Of a stretch of DNA of 64,000 nt, positions 44,659 through 55,734 are shown in pieces. Origin of the DNA: Paraburkholderia sp. BCC1884. GTDB taxonomy: Bacteria > Pseudomonadota > Gammaproteobacteria > Burkholderiales > Burkholderiaceae. The notes below the pieces were generated by a model, which was not told where the DNA came from, ran no database searches, and worked only from the letters and a program-made list of their open reading frames with translations. Every line of letters starts with the position of its first letter. The stretch's first letter is position 1. The DNA is taken from the NCBI RefSeq assembly GCF_900996225.1, contig NZ_CAAJGL010000079.1, positions 124,001 to 188,000 of the forward strand. Direction: 5' to 3'. The position numbers and the translations under genes were made by a program.

Positions 44659-45657
44659 ATGCCGCACATGCACCTTGATACTGCGAGGATCACCTGGTTA
44701 CATACGCCGACCCTGAACGTGCGGAGCGCGGCGCGGCGAATCGGCGTGCTGCTGTTCGATGGCTTCTGGCTGCTCGGCCCGGGCACGGTGGTCGAGATGT
44801 TCCAGACGGCCAACGAGCTTTCGGGTTCGCGCGCCGGCGAAGAGCCACCTTATGAAGTCCAGTTTCTGTCGCTCGACGGTGGCAGTGTCGCCAGTTCTTC
44901 TTCGGCTCGCATCTGGACCGACCGGATCGACGCGCGCTACAGTAATGGCTTCGACGTCCTGTTCATCGCGGGCGGCTACGGCGCGCAGGAGGCGGTGGGC
45001 GACGAGCGTCTGCTGAGCTGGCTGCGCGCGGTGCAGTCGCGCACCCGTGCGATCGAAACCATCGGCGAGGGCAGGCTGGTGCTGGAAGCCGCCGCGCCCG
45101 CCGAGCCGGACGCAGCGCCGATCAATCGCTATCCCGGCAACCTCGCGGCCGAGGCGGCCTTCAGCAGCGCCGCCAACGACCGCAACGATTGCGCCCGCAG
45201 CGCGCTGATGTTCATCAAGCGCGACCTTGGCGCCGAACTGGCGCGTAGTGTTGCCGACCGGGTCATGCCCGGCATGGCGGCAACGTGGGTGCCGCTGCCG
45301 GCGGAAGGCGGCACATTGAGCGTCGCCGAAAAAATCCGCGCCGCGGCGCGCTGGATGGAAGCGAATTGCGATCGCCCCGTGTCGGTTGCCGACGCAGCCC
45401 AGGTGGCCGCGATGAGCGAGCGCAATTTTCTGCGGCGCTTCAAGCATGAGATGCAGGTCACGCCGTCGGACTATCTGTTGCAGGTGCGTCTGCGCATCGC
45501 CTGCAATTTCCTGACCGAGACCGAATTGCCGGTCGACAAGATCGCGCGACGCAGCGGCACCGGCAACGGCGATCGTCTCGCGAAGATTTTTCGCAAACGT
45601 ATGGCCTTGTCGCCAACCGAATACCGTGCGCGCAGTCGGGTCGCGACAGAAGCGTAG
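44659..45657 (+). CDS. GlxA-family AraC-type transcriptional regulator (DJ-1/PfpI plus HTH)
   Basis: The 332-residue protein has an N-terminal amidase-like DJ-1/PfpI domain (RIGVLLFDGFWLLGPGTVVEMFQTAN; FDVLFIAGGYGA) and a C-terminal double helix-turn-helix AraC domain (PVSVADAAQVAAMSERNFLRRFKHEMQVTPSDYLLQVRLRIACNFL; TGNGDRLAKIFRKRMALSPTEYR). The usual catalytic Cys of DJ-1 enzymes is not obvious, as in other regulators of this class. GGGGAAAG upstream supports ATG 44659. Targets are unknown; neighbours are a sugar epimerase homologue and an amino-acid exporter. Confidence 0.87.
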   Translation: MPHMHLDTARITWLHTPTLNVRSAARRIGVLLFDGFWLLGPGTVVEMFQTANELSGSRAGEEPPYEVQFLSLDGGSVASSSSARIWTDRIDARYSNGFDVLFIAGGYGAQEAVGDERLLSWLRAVQSRTRAIETIGEGRLVLEAAAPAEPDAAPINRYPGNLAAEAAFSSAANDRNDCARSALMFIKRDLGAELARSVADRVMPGMAATWVPLPAEGGTLSVAEKIRAAARWMEANCDRPVSVADAAQVAAMSERNFLRRFKHEMQVTPSDYLLQVRLRIACNFLTETELPVDKIARRSGTGNGDRLAKIFRKRMALSPTEYRARSRVATEA

Positions 45658-45763
45658 TATTTCGTGAGGCGTGCTTGCCGACGGCGCGCCTCACGGCCGC
45701 CGCCGGCGAAACGCCGTGGCAGCCGAGTTTTCGCCGGGCAGTTTTCTTACGAGCACAGTGGCG

Positions 45764-46315
45764 ATGGGCAACAAGGTCATGGCGACGGCTTTGCCGGAGG
45801 TAAAACTCATCGAGCCGGAAGTGTTCTGCGACGAATTCGGTTTCTGCTTCGAGAGCTTCAGCGAGGACGAGTTCGGCGACGATGTCTCGCTCGGTTTCAA
45901 TTTCGTGCAGGACCGGCATTTGCGCGCGGCACGCGGCGTATTGCGCGGCCTGCACTATCAGGTGCAGCGTCCACAGGGGCGACTCGTGCAGGTCGTGGTG
46001 GGCGAGATCTTCGACGTGGCCGTCGACGTGCGGCTCAATTCACCGAACTTCGGCAAATGGAGCGGCACCTATCTGAGCGCGGCGAATCATCGCCAGGTGT
46101 GGGTGCCGCCGGGTTTCGCGCACGGCTTCGTGGTGTTGTCGGAGATGGCCGAGTGCCTGTGGAAGACAACTGAATACTGGTTCCCCGAGCTCGAGCGCTG
46201 CATCCTGTGGTGCGATCCCGACATCGGCATCGAATGGCCCATCGACTTCGAGCCGATTCTCGGCACGAAAGATGCCGCGGGCCGGCGTCTCTACGAAGCG
46301 GAAAACATCGCTTGA
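45764..46315 (+). CDS. RmlC-like dTDP-sugar epimerase homologue with altered active site
   Basis: A 183-residue cupin with the RmlC layout, normally dTDP-4-dehydrorhamnose 3,5-epimerase. ATG 45764 gives the usual length and N-terminus. His64 in LRGLHYQ and Asp in GTKDAAG, the catalytic dyad, are present. By comparison with the Salmonella enzyme as I remember it, the nucleotide-binding Arg of the GDERG motif is Phe25 (DEFG), the active-site Lys of QGKL is Arg73, and the catalytic Tyr of FLYKAT is Trp133 (CLWKTT). The gene stands alone, not in an rmlABCD cluster. It may be a different sugar epimerase or a non-catalytic homologue. Confidence 0.75.
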   Translation: MGNKVMATALPEVKLIEPEVFCDEFGFCFESFSEDEFGDDVSLGFNFVQDRHLRAARGVLRGLHYQVQRPQGRLVQVVVGEIFDVAVDVRLNSPNFGKWSGTYLSAANHRQVWVPPGFAHGFVVLSEMAECLWKTTEYWFPELERCILWCDPDIGIEWPIDFEPILGTKDAAGRRLYEAENIA

Positions 46316-46323
46316 TTGGCGCT

Positions 46324-47214
46324 TCAACGCGCCGATACCACGGCGCCCACACTCGCGGCCACCACCAGCAGCGTGCCCGCGATCTGCATGACCCCCATCG
46401 GCTGATGTAGAACGACGAAGCCCGCCGCCGCGCCGATTGCGGGTTCTACACTCATCAGGATGCCGAATGACCCGGCGGGCATGTGGCGCAACGCTACCAT
46501 TTCGAGCGCATAGGGCAATAACGGCACGAGGAGTGCGAGTCCTGCCGTCGCGGCCAGTTGGCCTGCCGCGAGATGCGGACCGGTTTGCGCGAGGCCGAAG
46601 GGTGTGGCCACCAGCGCCGCAGCGATCAGCGACACGGAGAGCCCCTCGAGGCCGGCAAACAACGCGCCGGTCTTTTTCATCAATACGATGTAGCTGCCCC
46701 AGCCAAGCGCCGCGCCGCCTGCGAGCAGCACGCCGAGCGGCTCGCCGATCCATCCGGCGCGGTCGCGTGAAAGCAGCACCACGCCCGCGATGGCAAGCAC
46801 GGGCCACAATAGCGCGCGCGCCCGACGCACTGAAAGCGTCGCCACCGTAAGCGGCCCAAGAAAGTCGATTGCGACGGCCAAGCCCAGCGGAATGCGCTGA
46901 AGCGCCGCGAAGAAACACAGGGTCATGCCGGCCATCGCTGCGCCGAGCGCGCCGGCCGCGAGCCAGTGCTCGCGCGAATAGCTCAGAAGGCGCGGGCGCA
47001 CGAGCAACGCGAGCACCAGCGCCGCCCAGCAAAGACGCAACCATGTCGTGCTGAGCGAGCCGTACGCCGCCATCGTCGGCGCGGAGAGTGCTGCGCCGAA
47101 CTGCACGCTCGACATCGACAGCACGCACAGCAGCGCCGCGCCCGCGGCAGCGCCGGTGGGCTTCATGGCCGGGTGCGCGGAATTCAGCGTGGGGTCGATC
47201 GTGGTGTCCTGCAT
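46324..47214 (-). CDS. EamA/DMT-family exporter, RhtA-like
   Basis: The 296-residue inner-membrane protein has ten hydrophobic segments arranged as two EamA repeats. Markers near RhtA (threonine/homoserine exporter) are SMSSVQFGAALSAPTMAAYG, ALQRIPLGLAVAIDFLGPLTVA and LRHMPAGSFGILMSVEPAIGAAAG. It is convergent with the epimerase homologue (8 nt apart) and divergent from a GNAT gene. Amino-acid export is the likely role; exact substrate is inferred. Confidence 0.8.
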   Translation of the reverse strand: MQDTTIDPTLNSAHPAMKPTGAAAGAALLCVLSMSSVQFGAALSAPTMAAYGSLSTTWLRLCWAALVLALLVRPRLLSYSREHWLAAGALGAAMAGMTLCFFAALQRIPLGLAVAIDFLGPLTVATLSVRRARALLWPVLAIAGVVLLSRDRAGWIGEPLGVLLAGGAALGWGSYIVLMKKTGALFAGLEGLSVSLIAAALVATPFGLAQTGPHLAAGQLAATAGLALLVPLLPYALEMVALRHMPAGSFGILMSVEPAIGAAAGFVVLHQPMGVMQIAGTLLVVAASVGAVVSAR

Positions 47215-47394
47215 GTCGTCGGGTGGTCGCTCTATCGGGTCGTTGGCCGCTATCTTAGCGGGACCGCAGGTATCCTGGTCGGCGCGAAGGCGTGTAGTCG
47301 CTTCATTCCGTGCCAGTTTTTACGACATTTTTTCTTGAGGGGCCGGGTCGCCAAACCTACACTTCGAGCATCCTGACAGCATGAGGGGCTTAAC

Positions 47395-48024
47395 GTGAAG
47401 CGACCTGCAACGACGCGGCAGACGGTTCGTATCGACTATAGGTATCACGGCGTCGGCCGCATCGAGTTGCGCCGTTTCGACCCATCGCGCGACTCCTTTA
47501 TCGCGTTGACGGCGTTGCTGCATCGCGCCTTCGCGCCGCTCGGCAAGAGCGGGCTCGATTGCACCTGCGTCGACCAGACAGTCGCGACGACCCGCTTGCG
47601 CGCCACACGCGGCGATTGTTACGTGGCGGTCTGCGAGGGGCGTATCGTCGGCACCATGACGCTCTATGCGCAGGACCGCGAATCGGCCTGCGAGTCATAC
47701 CGGCGGGACGATATCGCGAGCTTGCGGCAATTTGCGGTCGAGCCGGCCTGGCAGGCGCGCGGAATCGGCACCTTGCTGCTGGCGTTCGCGGATCACTGGG
47801 CGGCCACGCGAGGTTATGCGGAGTTGGCGCTCGACACGCCTCAACCGGCCGCTCACCTGATTGCGTTCTATCGGCGCCAAGGGTTTCGTATCGTCGATTT
47901 CGTGCGCTTTGACGGTAAGTCCTACGACAGCGCCATTCTCAGCAAGCCGCCGGTCGCGAAGCGCAGGTTGGCGAACTGGTCGCGTCGATCAAGTGTGGTC
48001 GCGCCGGTCGCGCGCGCTGCGTAA
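47395..48024 (+). CDS. GNAT-family N-acetyltransferase
   Basis: A 209-residue GNAT with the acetyl-CoA site VEPAWQARGIGTLLLAFADHW (about residues 115-135) and a C-terminal YRRQGFRIVDFVRFDG strand. The start is GTG 47395, supported by GAGGGG upstream. It is unrelated in detail to the tandem GNATs at 23175-24308. No operon partner; the substrate is unknown. Confidence 0.78.
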   Translation: MKRPATTRQTVRIDYRYHGVGRIELRRFDPSRDSFIALTALLHRAFAPLGKSGLDCTCVDQTVATTRLRATRGDCYVAVCEGRIVGTMTLYAQDRESACESYRRDDIASLRQFAVEPAWQARGIGTLLLAFADHWAATRGYAELALDTPQPAAHLIAFYRRQGFRIVDFVRFDGKSYDSAILSKPPVAKRRLANWSRRSSVVAPVARAA

Positions 48025-48046
48025 AGCTTGCTGAAGGAAGTTGAAA

Positions 48047-48120
48047 CCCCGGCTCGGGCAGCAACTATTGCAATATCGTGTGGCAACTATTGCAACGAGG
48101 TGCTGCGCGTCGAGCCGGGG
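48047..48120. repeat. Nested inverted repeat containing two direct GCAACTATTGCAA copies
   Basis: CCCCGGCTCG (48047-48056) and CGAGCCGGGG (48111-48120) enclose GCAGCA/TGCTGC (48058-48063, 48101-48106). Inside are two identical 13-mers, GCAACTATTGCAA, at 48061-48073 and 48083-48095, 22 nt apart start to start. It lies between the convergent GNAT and DUF1328 genes. It may be a composite terminator, a binding site or a mobile palindromic unit. Confidence 0.6.
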
Positions 48121-48155
48121 CGGTGGGTCTTACTCGTGCCCGATCGATGTGACGA

Positions 48156-48317
48156 CTAGCGTCGCATCACACCCATCAGCAAGGTGACGAGGAAAATCAC
48201 GACGAAGATGAAGAACAGCACTTTGGCGATTTCCGTTGCGCCTGCGGCGATGCCGCCAAAGCCAAACACTGCGGCGATGATGGCGATAATGAAGAAAATT
48301 GCAGCGTATCGAAGCAT
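48156..48317 (-). CDS. DUF1328-family small membrane protein (YtjA-like)
   Basis: A 53-residue protein, almost entirely hydrophobic, with two membrane segments: [19 protein letters not shown] and [17 protein letters not shown], joined by [12 protein letters not shown] and ending MRR. This is a clear match in memory to DUF1328, widespread small membrane proteins often induced by stress. GGGAGGT lies 3 nt before ATG 48317. Function is unknown. Confidence 0.88.
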   Translation of the reverse strand: MLRYAAIFFIIAIIAAVFGFGGIAAGATEIAKVLFFIFVVIFLVTLLMGVMRR

Positions 48318-48520
48318 GGGACCTCCCACCGATGGATTGCTGGATTGAATGGAAAACGGCGACTCGTTGCGAGCACTGCGTGCTTTGACGGGTTGTGTGC
48401 CGGCGAGCGGAATAGAGCAATAGGTGTGCCCAGACCCTTTGAACCAGGGGCTCGCCCGGATCGGCCAGCCGGTTTTCTGCTGTTACCATCGCGGATCGTC
48501 GATTTCCGCGGTCCCCTGCC

Positions 48521-49498
48521 ATGCAATCCAATCCGCTCAGCGAGATTTCCCTGATCCGCAAGCTGAAGCTCAATCAGCTCATGATCTTCGAGCGTGTGCT
48601 GGAAACGCGCTCGGTCGTGCGGGCGGCCAATGAAATGCGCCTGACGCAGCCGGCCGTCACCAAGGTCATCCACGAACTCGAATCCTGTTTCGACGGTGCG
48701 CTCTTCGCGCGCTCGAATCGCGGTGTCGTGCCGACCGATCTGGGGCTGCTGCTTGGGCGGCGCGTCAAATCGCTGATGGCGGAGCTGCGCTACATGACCG
48801 ACGAGCTCAACGATTTCCGGCTCGGCACCAGCGGCCATGTGATCGTCGGCACGCTGATCTCGGCGTCGGCGCGGCTGCTGCCCGCCGCGATCGCGATGCT
48901 CAAGGCGCGTACCCCGAACGTGCTGGTGACGGTGCGCGAAGGCACCACCGCGCATCTGTTCCCGGCGCTCGCCACCGGTGACCTCGATATCGTGGTCGGT
49001 CGCTTGCCTGAGCGCGAGTTGCCGATTGCCAGCGCGTTTCCGCTGACTCATGAGGCATTGTTCGACGAGTCCTTGTGCGTGGTGGTCGGCAAAGGCTATG
49101 GTCCGGCGCCTGCGGGCGTGACGCATTTGTCGGAACTGGTCGGCTCGCCGTGGATTCTGCCGACGCCGGATTCGCCCGCGCGGCTCTCGGCGGAGCATCT
49201 GTTCCGCGCGGCAGGTTTGCCGCTGCCGACGGATATCGTCGAATCGCTGTCGCTGCTGACCAACATCGGCTTGCTGCTGGATACGCCGCGCATCGCCTTG
49301 ATGCCACGCGCCGCCGCGCAGCAATTCGAAGACGCGGGGTTGCTGCGGATTCTCGATCTGCCGGAGAGCGCTTCGTTCGGTACGGTGGGCTTTTCGGTGC
49401 GCTCGCACAAGGAGCAGAGCGCGGCCTGCCAGGCGTTTGTCGATTGCCTGCGGGAGGCGGTCAGCGTCGCCGCGTCCGCTGTCGATGCCGCCGCCTGA
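48521..49498 (+). CDS. LysR-family regulator, probable activator of the 3-hydroxyanthranilate operon
   Basis: A 325-residue LysR protein with helix-turn-helix LNQLMIFERVLETRSVVRAANEMRLTQPAVTKVIHELESCFDGALFARSNRGVVPTDLG and a substrate-binding domain beginning HVIVGTLISASARLLP. It belongs to the GbpR/CbbR-like branch that regulates aromatic and sugar catabolism. It ends 114 nt before nbaE on the same strand, and the related Pseudomonas cluster also carries a LysR gene, so control of the operon by a pathway intermediate is a fair inference. Confidence 0.85.
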   Translation: MQSNPLSEISLIRKLKLNQLMIFERVLETRSVVRAANEMRLTQPAVTKVIHELESCFDGALFARSNRGVVPTDLGLLLGRRVKSLMAELRYMTDELNDFRLGTSGHVIVGTLISASARLLPAAIAMLKARTPNVLVTVREGTTAHLFPALATGDLDIVVGRLPERELPIASAFPLTHEALFDESLCVVVGKGYGPAPAGVTHLSELVGSPWILPTPDSPARLSAEHLFRAAGLPLPTDIVESLSLLTNIGLLLDTPRIALMPRAAAQQFEDAGLLRILDLPESASFGTVGFSVRSHKEQSAACQAFVDCLREAVSVAASAVDAAA

Positions 49499-49612
49499 GG
49501 CCATCGTTTCTGGTATTCCCCTTTAGCATACCCACCGCCCAATCTTTGATTACCGCCGCGCCAGGCCGCGACTTTAGACTCCTGCCCATACTTCAATCGA
49601 GCAGGAGACGTC

Positions 49613-51112
49613 GTGACCTTCACCCCGGCCGCCGCGCAGCGCGCTCAACCTATTCCGCGATTACTTCGCCATTACGTCGATGGCGAATTCATCGCCACCG
49701 CCACCACCTTCGCTAACCTCAGCCCGGTCGACGGCCGCGAAATCGCGCGGGTCTGCGAGGCCGACGTCGCCACGGTCGACGCCGCGGTGCGGGCCGCGGC
49801 CACCGCGCAACGCGCCGGCTGGCGCAACACCACCCCGGCACAGCGCGCCGACTGGCTACACAGAATCGCCGACGGCATCGACGCACGTTTCGACGATTTC
49901 GTCGCCGCCGAAGTCGCCGATACCGGCCGCCCGATCGACCAGGCACGCAAGCTCGACATCGCGCGTGGCATTGCGAACTTCCGCACCTTTGCGGATCTGA
50001 TCCGCACCGCGAACAGCGAGTTTTTCGAAACGCACGCAGCCGACGGTAGCGAACTGATCAACTACGTCACGCGCAAGCCGCTCGGCGTGATCGGCATCAT
50101 TTCGCCGTGGAATTTGCCCTTGTTGTTGTTCACATGGAAAGTCGCCCCGGCGCTGGCGATGGGCAATTGCGTCGTGGCCAAGCCGTCGGAGGAAACGCCC
50201 AGCTCCGCCACCTTGCTCGCCGAAGTGATGCACGACATCGGCTTGCCGCGCGGCGTGTTCAATCTGATCCACGGTCACGGCCCGAATGCGGCCGGCGAGT
50301 TTCTCACGCGTCATCCGCAGATCAGCGCGATCACTTTCACCGGCGAATCGCGTACCGGCAGCACGATCATGAAGACGGTGGCCGACGGCGTCAAAGAAAT
50401 CTCCTTCGAACTCGGCGGCAAGAACGCAGCGGTCGTGTTCGCGGATACGGACTTCGACGCGGCCGTCGCCGGTGTCCTGAAGTCGAGTTTCACGAACGCC
50501 GGCCAGGTTTGTCTGTGCAGCGAGCGCGTGTATGTCGAGCGGTCGATTTTCGGGCGCTTCGTCGCGGCGCTGAAGGAAAAAACCGAAGCGCTGCGAGTCG
50601 GCGCGCCGGACGACCCCGCGACCACGATGGGACCGCTGATCTCGCGAGGCCATCGTGAGAAGGTGCTGTCGTATTTCCGGCTGGCGCTCGAAGAGGGCGC
50701 CACCGTCGTCACGGGCGGCACGGTGCCGCAATTCGGCGATGTGCGCGATCAGGGCGCGTTCGTTCTGCCGACCATCTGGACCGGTCTCGCCGACGACGCC
50801 CGCTGCGTCAAAGAAGAAATCTTCGGCCCTGTCTGCCACATTGCGCCATTCGACAGCGAAGACGAAGTGATCGGCCGCGTGAACGATAGCGCCTATGGCC
50901 TCGCTGCCAGCATCTGGACCACGCAACTGGCGCGCGGTCATCGCGTGGCGCGTCAGATCGAAACCGGCATCGTGTGGGTCAATGCGTGGTTCGTGCGCGA
51001 TCTGCGCACGCCGTTCGGCGGCGCGAAGCTCTCGGGCATCGGTCGCGAAGGCGGACGTCACTCGCTCGATTTCTATTCGGAACTGACCAACGTTTGCGTG
51101 AGGATCGCATGA
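49613..51112 (+). CDS. nbaE: 2-aminomuconate 6-semialdehyde dehydrogenase
   Basis: An NAD-dependent aldehyde dehydrogenase of 499 residues that oxidises 2-aminomuconic 6-semialdehyde to 2-aminomuconate. Visible motifs are [34 protein letters not shown] (cofactor site), [23 protein letters not shown] (general-base Glu) and [15 protein letters not shown] with catalytic Cys300. It is of the AmnC/DmpC/HMSD subgroup; the operon context decides the substrate. GTG 49613 has a GGAG site upstream. The stop overlaps the next start as ATGA. Confidence 0.85.
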   Translation: MTFTPAAAQRAQPIPRLLRHYVDGEFIATATTFANLSPVDGREIARVCEADVATVDAAVRAAATAQRAGWRNTTPAQRADWLHRIADGIDARFDDFVAAEVADTGRPIDQARKLDIARGIANFRTFADLIRTANSEFFETHAADGSELINYVTRKPLGVIGIISPWNLPLLLFTWKVAPALAMGNCVVAKPSEETPSSATLLAEVMHDIGLPRGVFNLIHGHGPNAAGEFLTRHPQISAITFTGESRTGSTIMKTVADGVKEISFELGGKNAAVVFADTDFDAAVAGVLKSSFTNAGQVCLCSERVYVERSIFGRFVAALKEKTEALRVGAPDDPATTMGPLISRGHREKVLSYFRLALEEGATVVTGGTVPQFGDVRDQGAFVLPTIWTGLADDARCVKEEIFGPVCHIAPFDSEDEVIGRVNDSAYGLAASIWTTQLARGHRVARQIETGIVWVNAWFVRDLRTPFGGAKLSGIGREGGRHSLDFYSELTNVCVRIA

Positions 51113-51930
51113 GTGCCATCGACCTGAATGCCGCGCGACGCATCGCCGATTCACTCTGGCTGGCTCAACAAACTGCCGCACCGGTGGCGCCTGTACGCGA
51201 CGCGGTTGCGGCATTGGGCGGCGATCCGCTCGATGCCGCATACACCGTGCAGCGTCTGAATACCGAACGCAAGCTGGCCAGCGGCCGCAGGCTGGTGGGA
51301 CGCAAGATCGGTCTGACGTCCAAAGCCGTGCAGGCGCAACTCGGCGTCGATCAACCCGACTTCGGCATGTTGTTCGACGACATGTCGATTGCCGACGGCG
51401 AAGAGATCGCGCTGTCGCGCACGCAACAGCCGAAGGTAGAGGCAGAAATCGCGCTGGTGCTTGCCCGCGACCTGCCGCACGAGCGACACACGATAGCCGA
51501 CCTGATCGGCGCGACCGCTTATGCATTGCCCGCGATTGAAATCGTCGGCAGCCGGATCGCGAACTGGGACATCCGTTTGACCGACACGGTGGCCGATAAC
51601 GCATCGAGCGGCCTTTTCGTGCTCGGCAATCGCCCCGTCAAGCTCGATGCGTTCGACCTCGTGCAATGCGGCATGGTGATGGAGCGACGCGGCGATCAGG
51701 TGAGCGTCGGCATCGGTGCGGCGTGCCTCGGCAATCCACTCTACGCGGCCGTGTGGCTCGCCAATACGATGACGCGAGTCGGCGCGCCGCTGAAGGCCGG
51801 CGACATCGTGCTGACAGGCGCGCTCGGACCGATGACCGGCGTGAGTGCCGGCGACGTCTTCACCGCCCATATCGAAGGACTCGGCTCGGTGAGCGCGAGT
51901 TTTTCCCTTCATCCTGAATCCGCATCGTGA
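51109..51930 (+). CDS. nbaH: 2-oxopent-4-enoate hydratase
   Basis: The 273-residue product belongs to the hydratase/decarboxylase family and adds water to 2-oxopent-4-enoate to give 4-hydroxy-2-oxovalerate. [29 protein letters not shown] is the hydratase (MhpD/DmpE) signature; [12 protein letters not shown] provides metal-binding Glu residues. It overlaps nbaE by 4 nt and nbaJ's frame region by a few bases. It resembles, but differs from, the decarboxylase at 53950. Confidence 0.86.
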   Translation: MSAIDLNAARRIADSLWLAQQTAAPVAPVRDAVAALGGDPLDAAYTVQRLNTERKLASGRRLVGRKIGLTSKAVQAQLGVDQPDFGMLFDDMSIADGEEIALSRTQQPKVEAEIALVLARDLPHERHTIADLIGATAYALPAIEIVGSRIANWDIRLTDTVADNASSGLFVLGNRPVKLDAFDLVQCGMVMERRGDQVSVGIGAACLGNPLYAAVWLANTMTRVGAPLKAGDIVLTGALGPMTGVSAGDVFTAHIEGLGSVSASFSLHPESAS

Positions 51931-51941
51931 GCGGGAGCCCC

Positions 51942-52886
51942 ATGCACGACAAACAAGACAAACAGGCCGTCGCCATCATCGGCTCGGGCAACATCGGCAC
52001 TGATCTGATGATCAAGGTGCTGCGCCACGGCCGACACCTCGAAATGGGCGCGATGGTCGGCATCGATCCGGCTTCCGACGGTCTCGCTCGCGCCCAGCGA
52101 CTGGGTGTGCCGACTACCGCAGGCGGTATCGAAGGCCTGGTCGCGATGCCGAATTTCGGCGATATTCGCATCGCCTTCGATGCGACCTCGGCCGGCGCGC
52201 ATCATCGGCACGCGGCGATTCTCCGCGAGCACGGCGTCACCGTGATCGATCTGACGCCGGCCGCGATCGGACCGTTCGTGGTGCCGGTCGTCAATCTGTT
52301 CGCGCATCTCGACGCGCCGAATCTGAACATGGTGACCTGCGGCGGCCAGGCGACGATTCCGATCGTGCACGCGGTGTCGCGAGTCGCGCCGGTGTGTTAC
52401 GCGGAGATCGTCGCCTCGATTGCGAGCCGTTCGGCCGGTCCGGGCACGCGCGCGAATATCGACGAGTTCACCGAGACCACCGCGAAGGCGATCGAAACCG
52501 TGGGCGGTGCGGCGCGCGGCAAGGCGATCATCGTGATGAATCCGGCCGAGCCGCCGCTAATGATGCGCGACACGGTCTACTGCCTGACTGAAGAAGACGC
52601 CGATACCGCTGACATCGAAAGCTCGATTCACGCGATGGTTGCGGCCGTGGCGAGCTACGTGCCGGGCTACCGTCTGAAGCAGGCGGTGCAGTTCGATCGC
52701 TATACGGCGGCGAATCCGCTCGCGCTGCACGCCAACGAACGACGTCCGGGCCTGAAAGTGAGCGTGTTCCTCGAAGTGGAGGGCGCCGCGCACTATCTGC
52801 CTTCGTATGCGGGGAATCTGGACATCATGACCTCGGCGGCGCTGGCCGCGGCCGAGCAGATTGCGGCGAGCCGCGTAGCGGCGTGA
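51942..52886 (+). CDS. nbaJ: Acetaldehyde dehydrogenase (acylating)
   Basis: A 314-residue enzyme converting acetaldehyde and CoA to acetyl-CoA with NAD reduction. It has the nucleotide fold [19 protein letters not shown] at the start and the catalytic Cys133 in [18 protein letters not shown]. The typical length is 312-316. ATG 51942 is preferred to GTG 51927 because GGGAG lies 4 nt upstream and the length fits. It forms a channelled complex with the aldolase encoded next. Confidence 0.9.
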   Translation: MHDKQDKQAVAIIGSGNIGTDLMIKVLRHGRHLEMGAMVGIDPASDGLARAQRLGVPTTAGGIEGLVAMPNFGDIRIAFDATSAGAHHRHAAILREHGVTVIDLTPAAIGPFVVPVVNLFAHLDAPNLNMVTCGGQATIPIVHAVSRVAPVCYAEIVASIASRSAGPGTRANIDEFTETTAKAIETVGGAARGKAIIVMNPAEPPLMMRDTVYCLTEEDADTADIESSIHAMVAAVASYVPGYRLKQAVQFDRYTAANPLALHANERRPGLKVSVFLEVEGAAHYLPSYAGNLDIMTSAALAAAEQIAASRVAA

Positions 52887-52912
52887 CGGCGAAGACACGA
52901 GGAAAGAATCCA

Positions 52913-53953
52913 ATGACCGCTAGCAACAAGAAAATCTATGTATCGGACGTGACGCTGCGCGACGGCATGCACGCGATCCGCCATCAGTACTCGCTGGCTC
53001 ACGCAGTGGCGATCGCACGCGCTCTGGACGAAGCGGGCGTCGACAGTATCGAAGTCGCGCATGGCGACGGTTTGTCGGGCTCGAGCTTCAACTACGGCTT
53101 TGGTGCGCATACAGATCTCGAATGGATCGAAGCCGTCGCGGCCACGGTGAAGCGTGCCAAAGTCGCGACGCTGCTGCTGCCCGGCATCGGCACCGTCCAC
53201 GATCTGCGCGCGGCCTACGATGCCGGCGCGCGCGTCGTGCGTATCGCCACGCATTGCACCGAGGCGGATATCTCGAAGCAGCACATCGACTATGCGCGCT
53301 CGCTCGGCATGGACACTGTCGGCTTCCTGATGATGTCGCACATGACCTCGCCCGACGCCTTGGCCAAACAGGCGAAGCTGATGGAAAGCTACGGCGCGCA
53401 ATGCGTGTACGTGGTCGATTCGGGCGGCGCGCTGAACATGCGCGACGTGGCCGAGCGTTTCGACGCCTTCAAGGCGGTGCTCGATCCCACGACGCAAACC
53501 GGTATGCACGCGCATCACAATCTGTCGCTCGGCGTGGCGAATTCGATCGTCGCACTCGAGCATGGTTGCGAGCGCATCGACGCGTCGCTGACCGGCATGG
53601 GCGCGGGTGCGGGCAATGCGCCGCTGGAAGTATTCATCGCCGCCGTGGATCGCATGAAGCTCGATCACGGTTGCGATGTGAAGAAACTGATCGACGCCGC
53701 CGAGGATATCGTGCGGCCGTTGCAGGAGCGGCCGGTCCGCGTGGACCGCGAAACGCTCGCGCTCGGTTATGCCGGTGTGTATTCGAGCTTTCTGCGTCAC
53801 ACCGAAGCGGCGGCGGCGAAGTACGGCCTGTCCGCGTTCGAGATCATGGTCGAACTCGGTAAGCGCCGGATGGTCGGCGGCCAGGAAGACATGATCGTCG
53901 ACGTCGCGCTCGATATGCTCAAGGCTCGTGAGCACGCGCAGGAGGCTGCATGA
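52913..53953 (+). CDS. nbaI: 4-hydroxy-2-oxovalerate aldolase
   Basis: The 346-residue aldolase splits 4-hydroxy-2-oxovalerate into pyruvate and acetaldehyde and hands the latter to the acylating dehydrogenase. It is an HMGL-like TIM barrel: [16 protein letters not shown] at the start, [13 protein letters not shown] with metal-binding His residues near residue 200, and the C-terminal communication domain. GGAAAG precedes ATG 52913. The stop overlaps the next start. Confidence 0.92.
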   Translation: MTASNKKIYVSDVTLRDGMHAIRHQYSLAHAVAIARALDEAGVDSIEVAHGDGLSGSSFNYGFGAHTDLEWIEAVAATVKRAKVATLLLPGIGTVHDLRAAYDAGARVVRIATHCTEADISKQHIDYARSLGMDTVGFLMMSHMTSPDALAKQAKLMESYGAQCVYVVDSGGALNMRDVAERFDAFKAVLDPTTQTGMHAHHNLSLGVANSIVALEHGCERIDASLTGMGAGAGNAPLEVFIAAVDRMKLDHGCDVKKLIDAAEDIVRPLQERPVRVDRETLALGYAGVYSSFLRHTEAAAAKYGLSAFEIMVELGKRRMVGGQEDMIVDVALDMLKAREHAQEAA

Positions 53954-54723
53954 TCGATCTCGACGTCATCGCTGCTCGTGTCGACGATGCGGCGCGCCAC
54001 GCCGAGCCGATCGCGCAGCTCACCAGCGCCACACCGTTTTCACTCGATGACGCGTACGGCATTCAACGCGCGTCGATCGAGCGGCGCATTCATCGCGGCG
54101 AAAGCATGGTCGGCGTGAAGCTCGGTTTCACGAGCCGCGCGAAGATGATCCAGATGGGCGTGGACAGCCTGATCTGGGGCTGGCTGACCGACGCGATGCT
54201 CGATGAAGACGGTGGCCGCGTGGCACTCGATCGCTTCATTCATCCGCGTGTCGAACCGGAGGTCTGCTTTCTGACGAGCCGTGAGATCGACCGCCCGCTG
54301 ACCCTGCTCGAAGCGTCGCGTTATCTGGAAGCGGTGGCCCCGGCGATGGAAATCATCGACTCGCGCTACCGTGATTTCAAGTTCACGCTCGAAGACGTGG
54401 TAGCCGACAACTGTTCGTCGGCAGGGCTCGTCATCGGCCCCTGGACAACGCGTTTCGACGGTTTGCGCAACGCCGGCGTGACGATGCGGATCGATGGTCG
54501 CGTCGTGCAGGCAGGCTCGACCGCCGCGATTCTCGGCGACCCGTTGCGCTCTGTCGTGCAGGCTTCGCGCCTGATTTCGCAGAGCGGCCTCGTTTTACCC
54601 GCCGGCTCGCTGATCATGGCGGGCGCGGCCACCGCCGCGCAGTCGTTGCCGGCGAACGCGCATGTGCACTGCGCCGTCAACGGTCTCGGCAGCACCGAAT
54701 TCACCACTTACCGACTTTCATGA
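53950..54723 (+). CDS. nbaG: 4-oxalocrotonate decarboxylase
   Basis: A 257-residue protein of the same fold as the hydratase but with the DmpH/NahK signature [29 protein letters not shown] and [11 protein letters not shown]. It decarboxylates 4-oxalocrotonate to 2-oxopent-4-enoate, the substrate of the hydratase, with which it forms a complex in known systems. The ATG overlaps the aldolase stop by 4 nt. Confidence 0.88.
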   Translation: MIDLDVIAARVDDAARHAEPIAQLTSATPFSLDDAYGIQRASIERRIHRGESMVGVKLGFTSRAKMIQMGVDSLIWGWLTDAMLDEDGGRVALDRFIHPRVEPEVCFLTSREIDRPLTLLEASRYLEAVAPAMEIIDSRYRDFKFTLEDVVADNCSSAGLVIGPWTTRFDGLRNAGVTMRIDGRVVQAGSTAAILGDPLRSVVQASRLISQSGLVLPAGSLIMAGAATAAQSLPANAHVHCAVNGLGSTEFTTYRLS

Positions 54724-54730
54724 AACGCTC

Positions 54731-55719
<989 letters not shown>

Positions 55720-55734
55720 ACAAACAGAATTACG

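Noticed and set aside
49856-51604. 582-codon minus-strand open frame opposite nbaE and nbaH
   Set aside because: The plus-strand genes carry catalytic motifs and overlap in operon fashion; the minus frame is a shadow.
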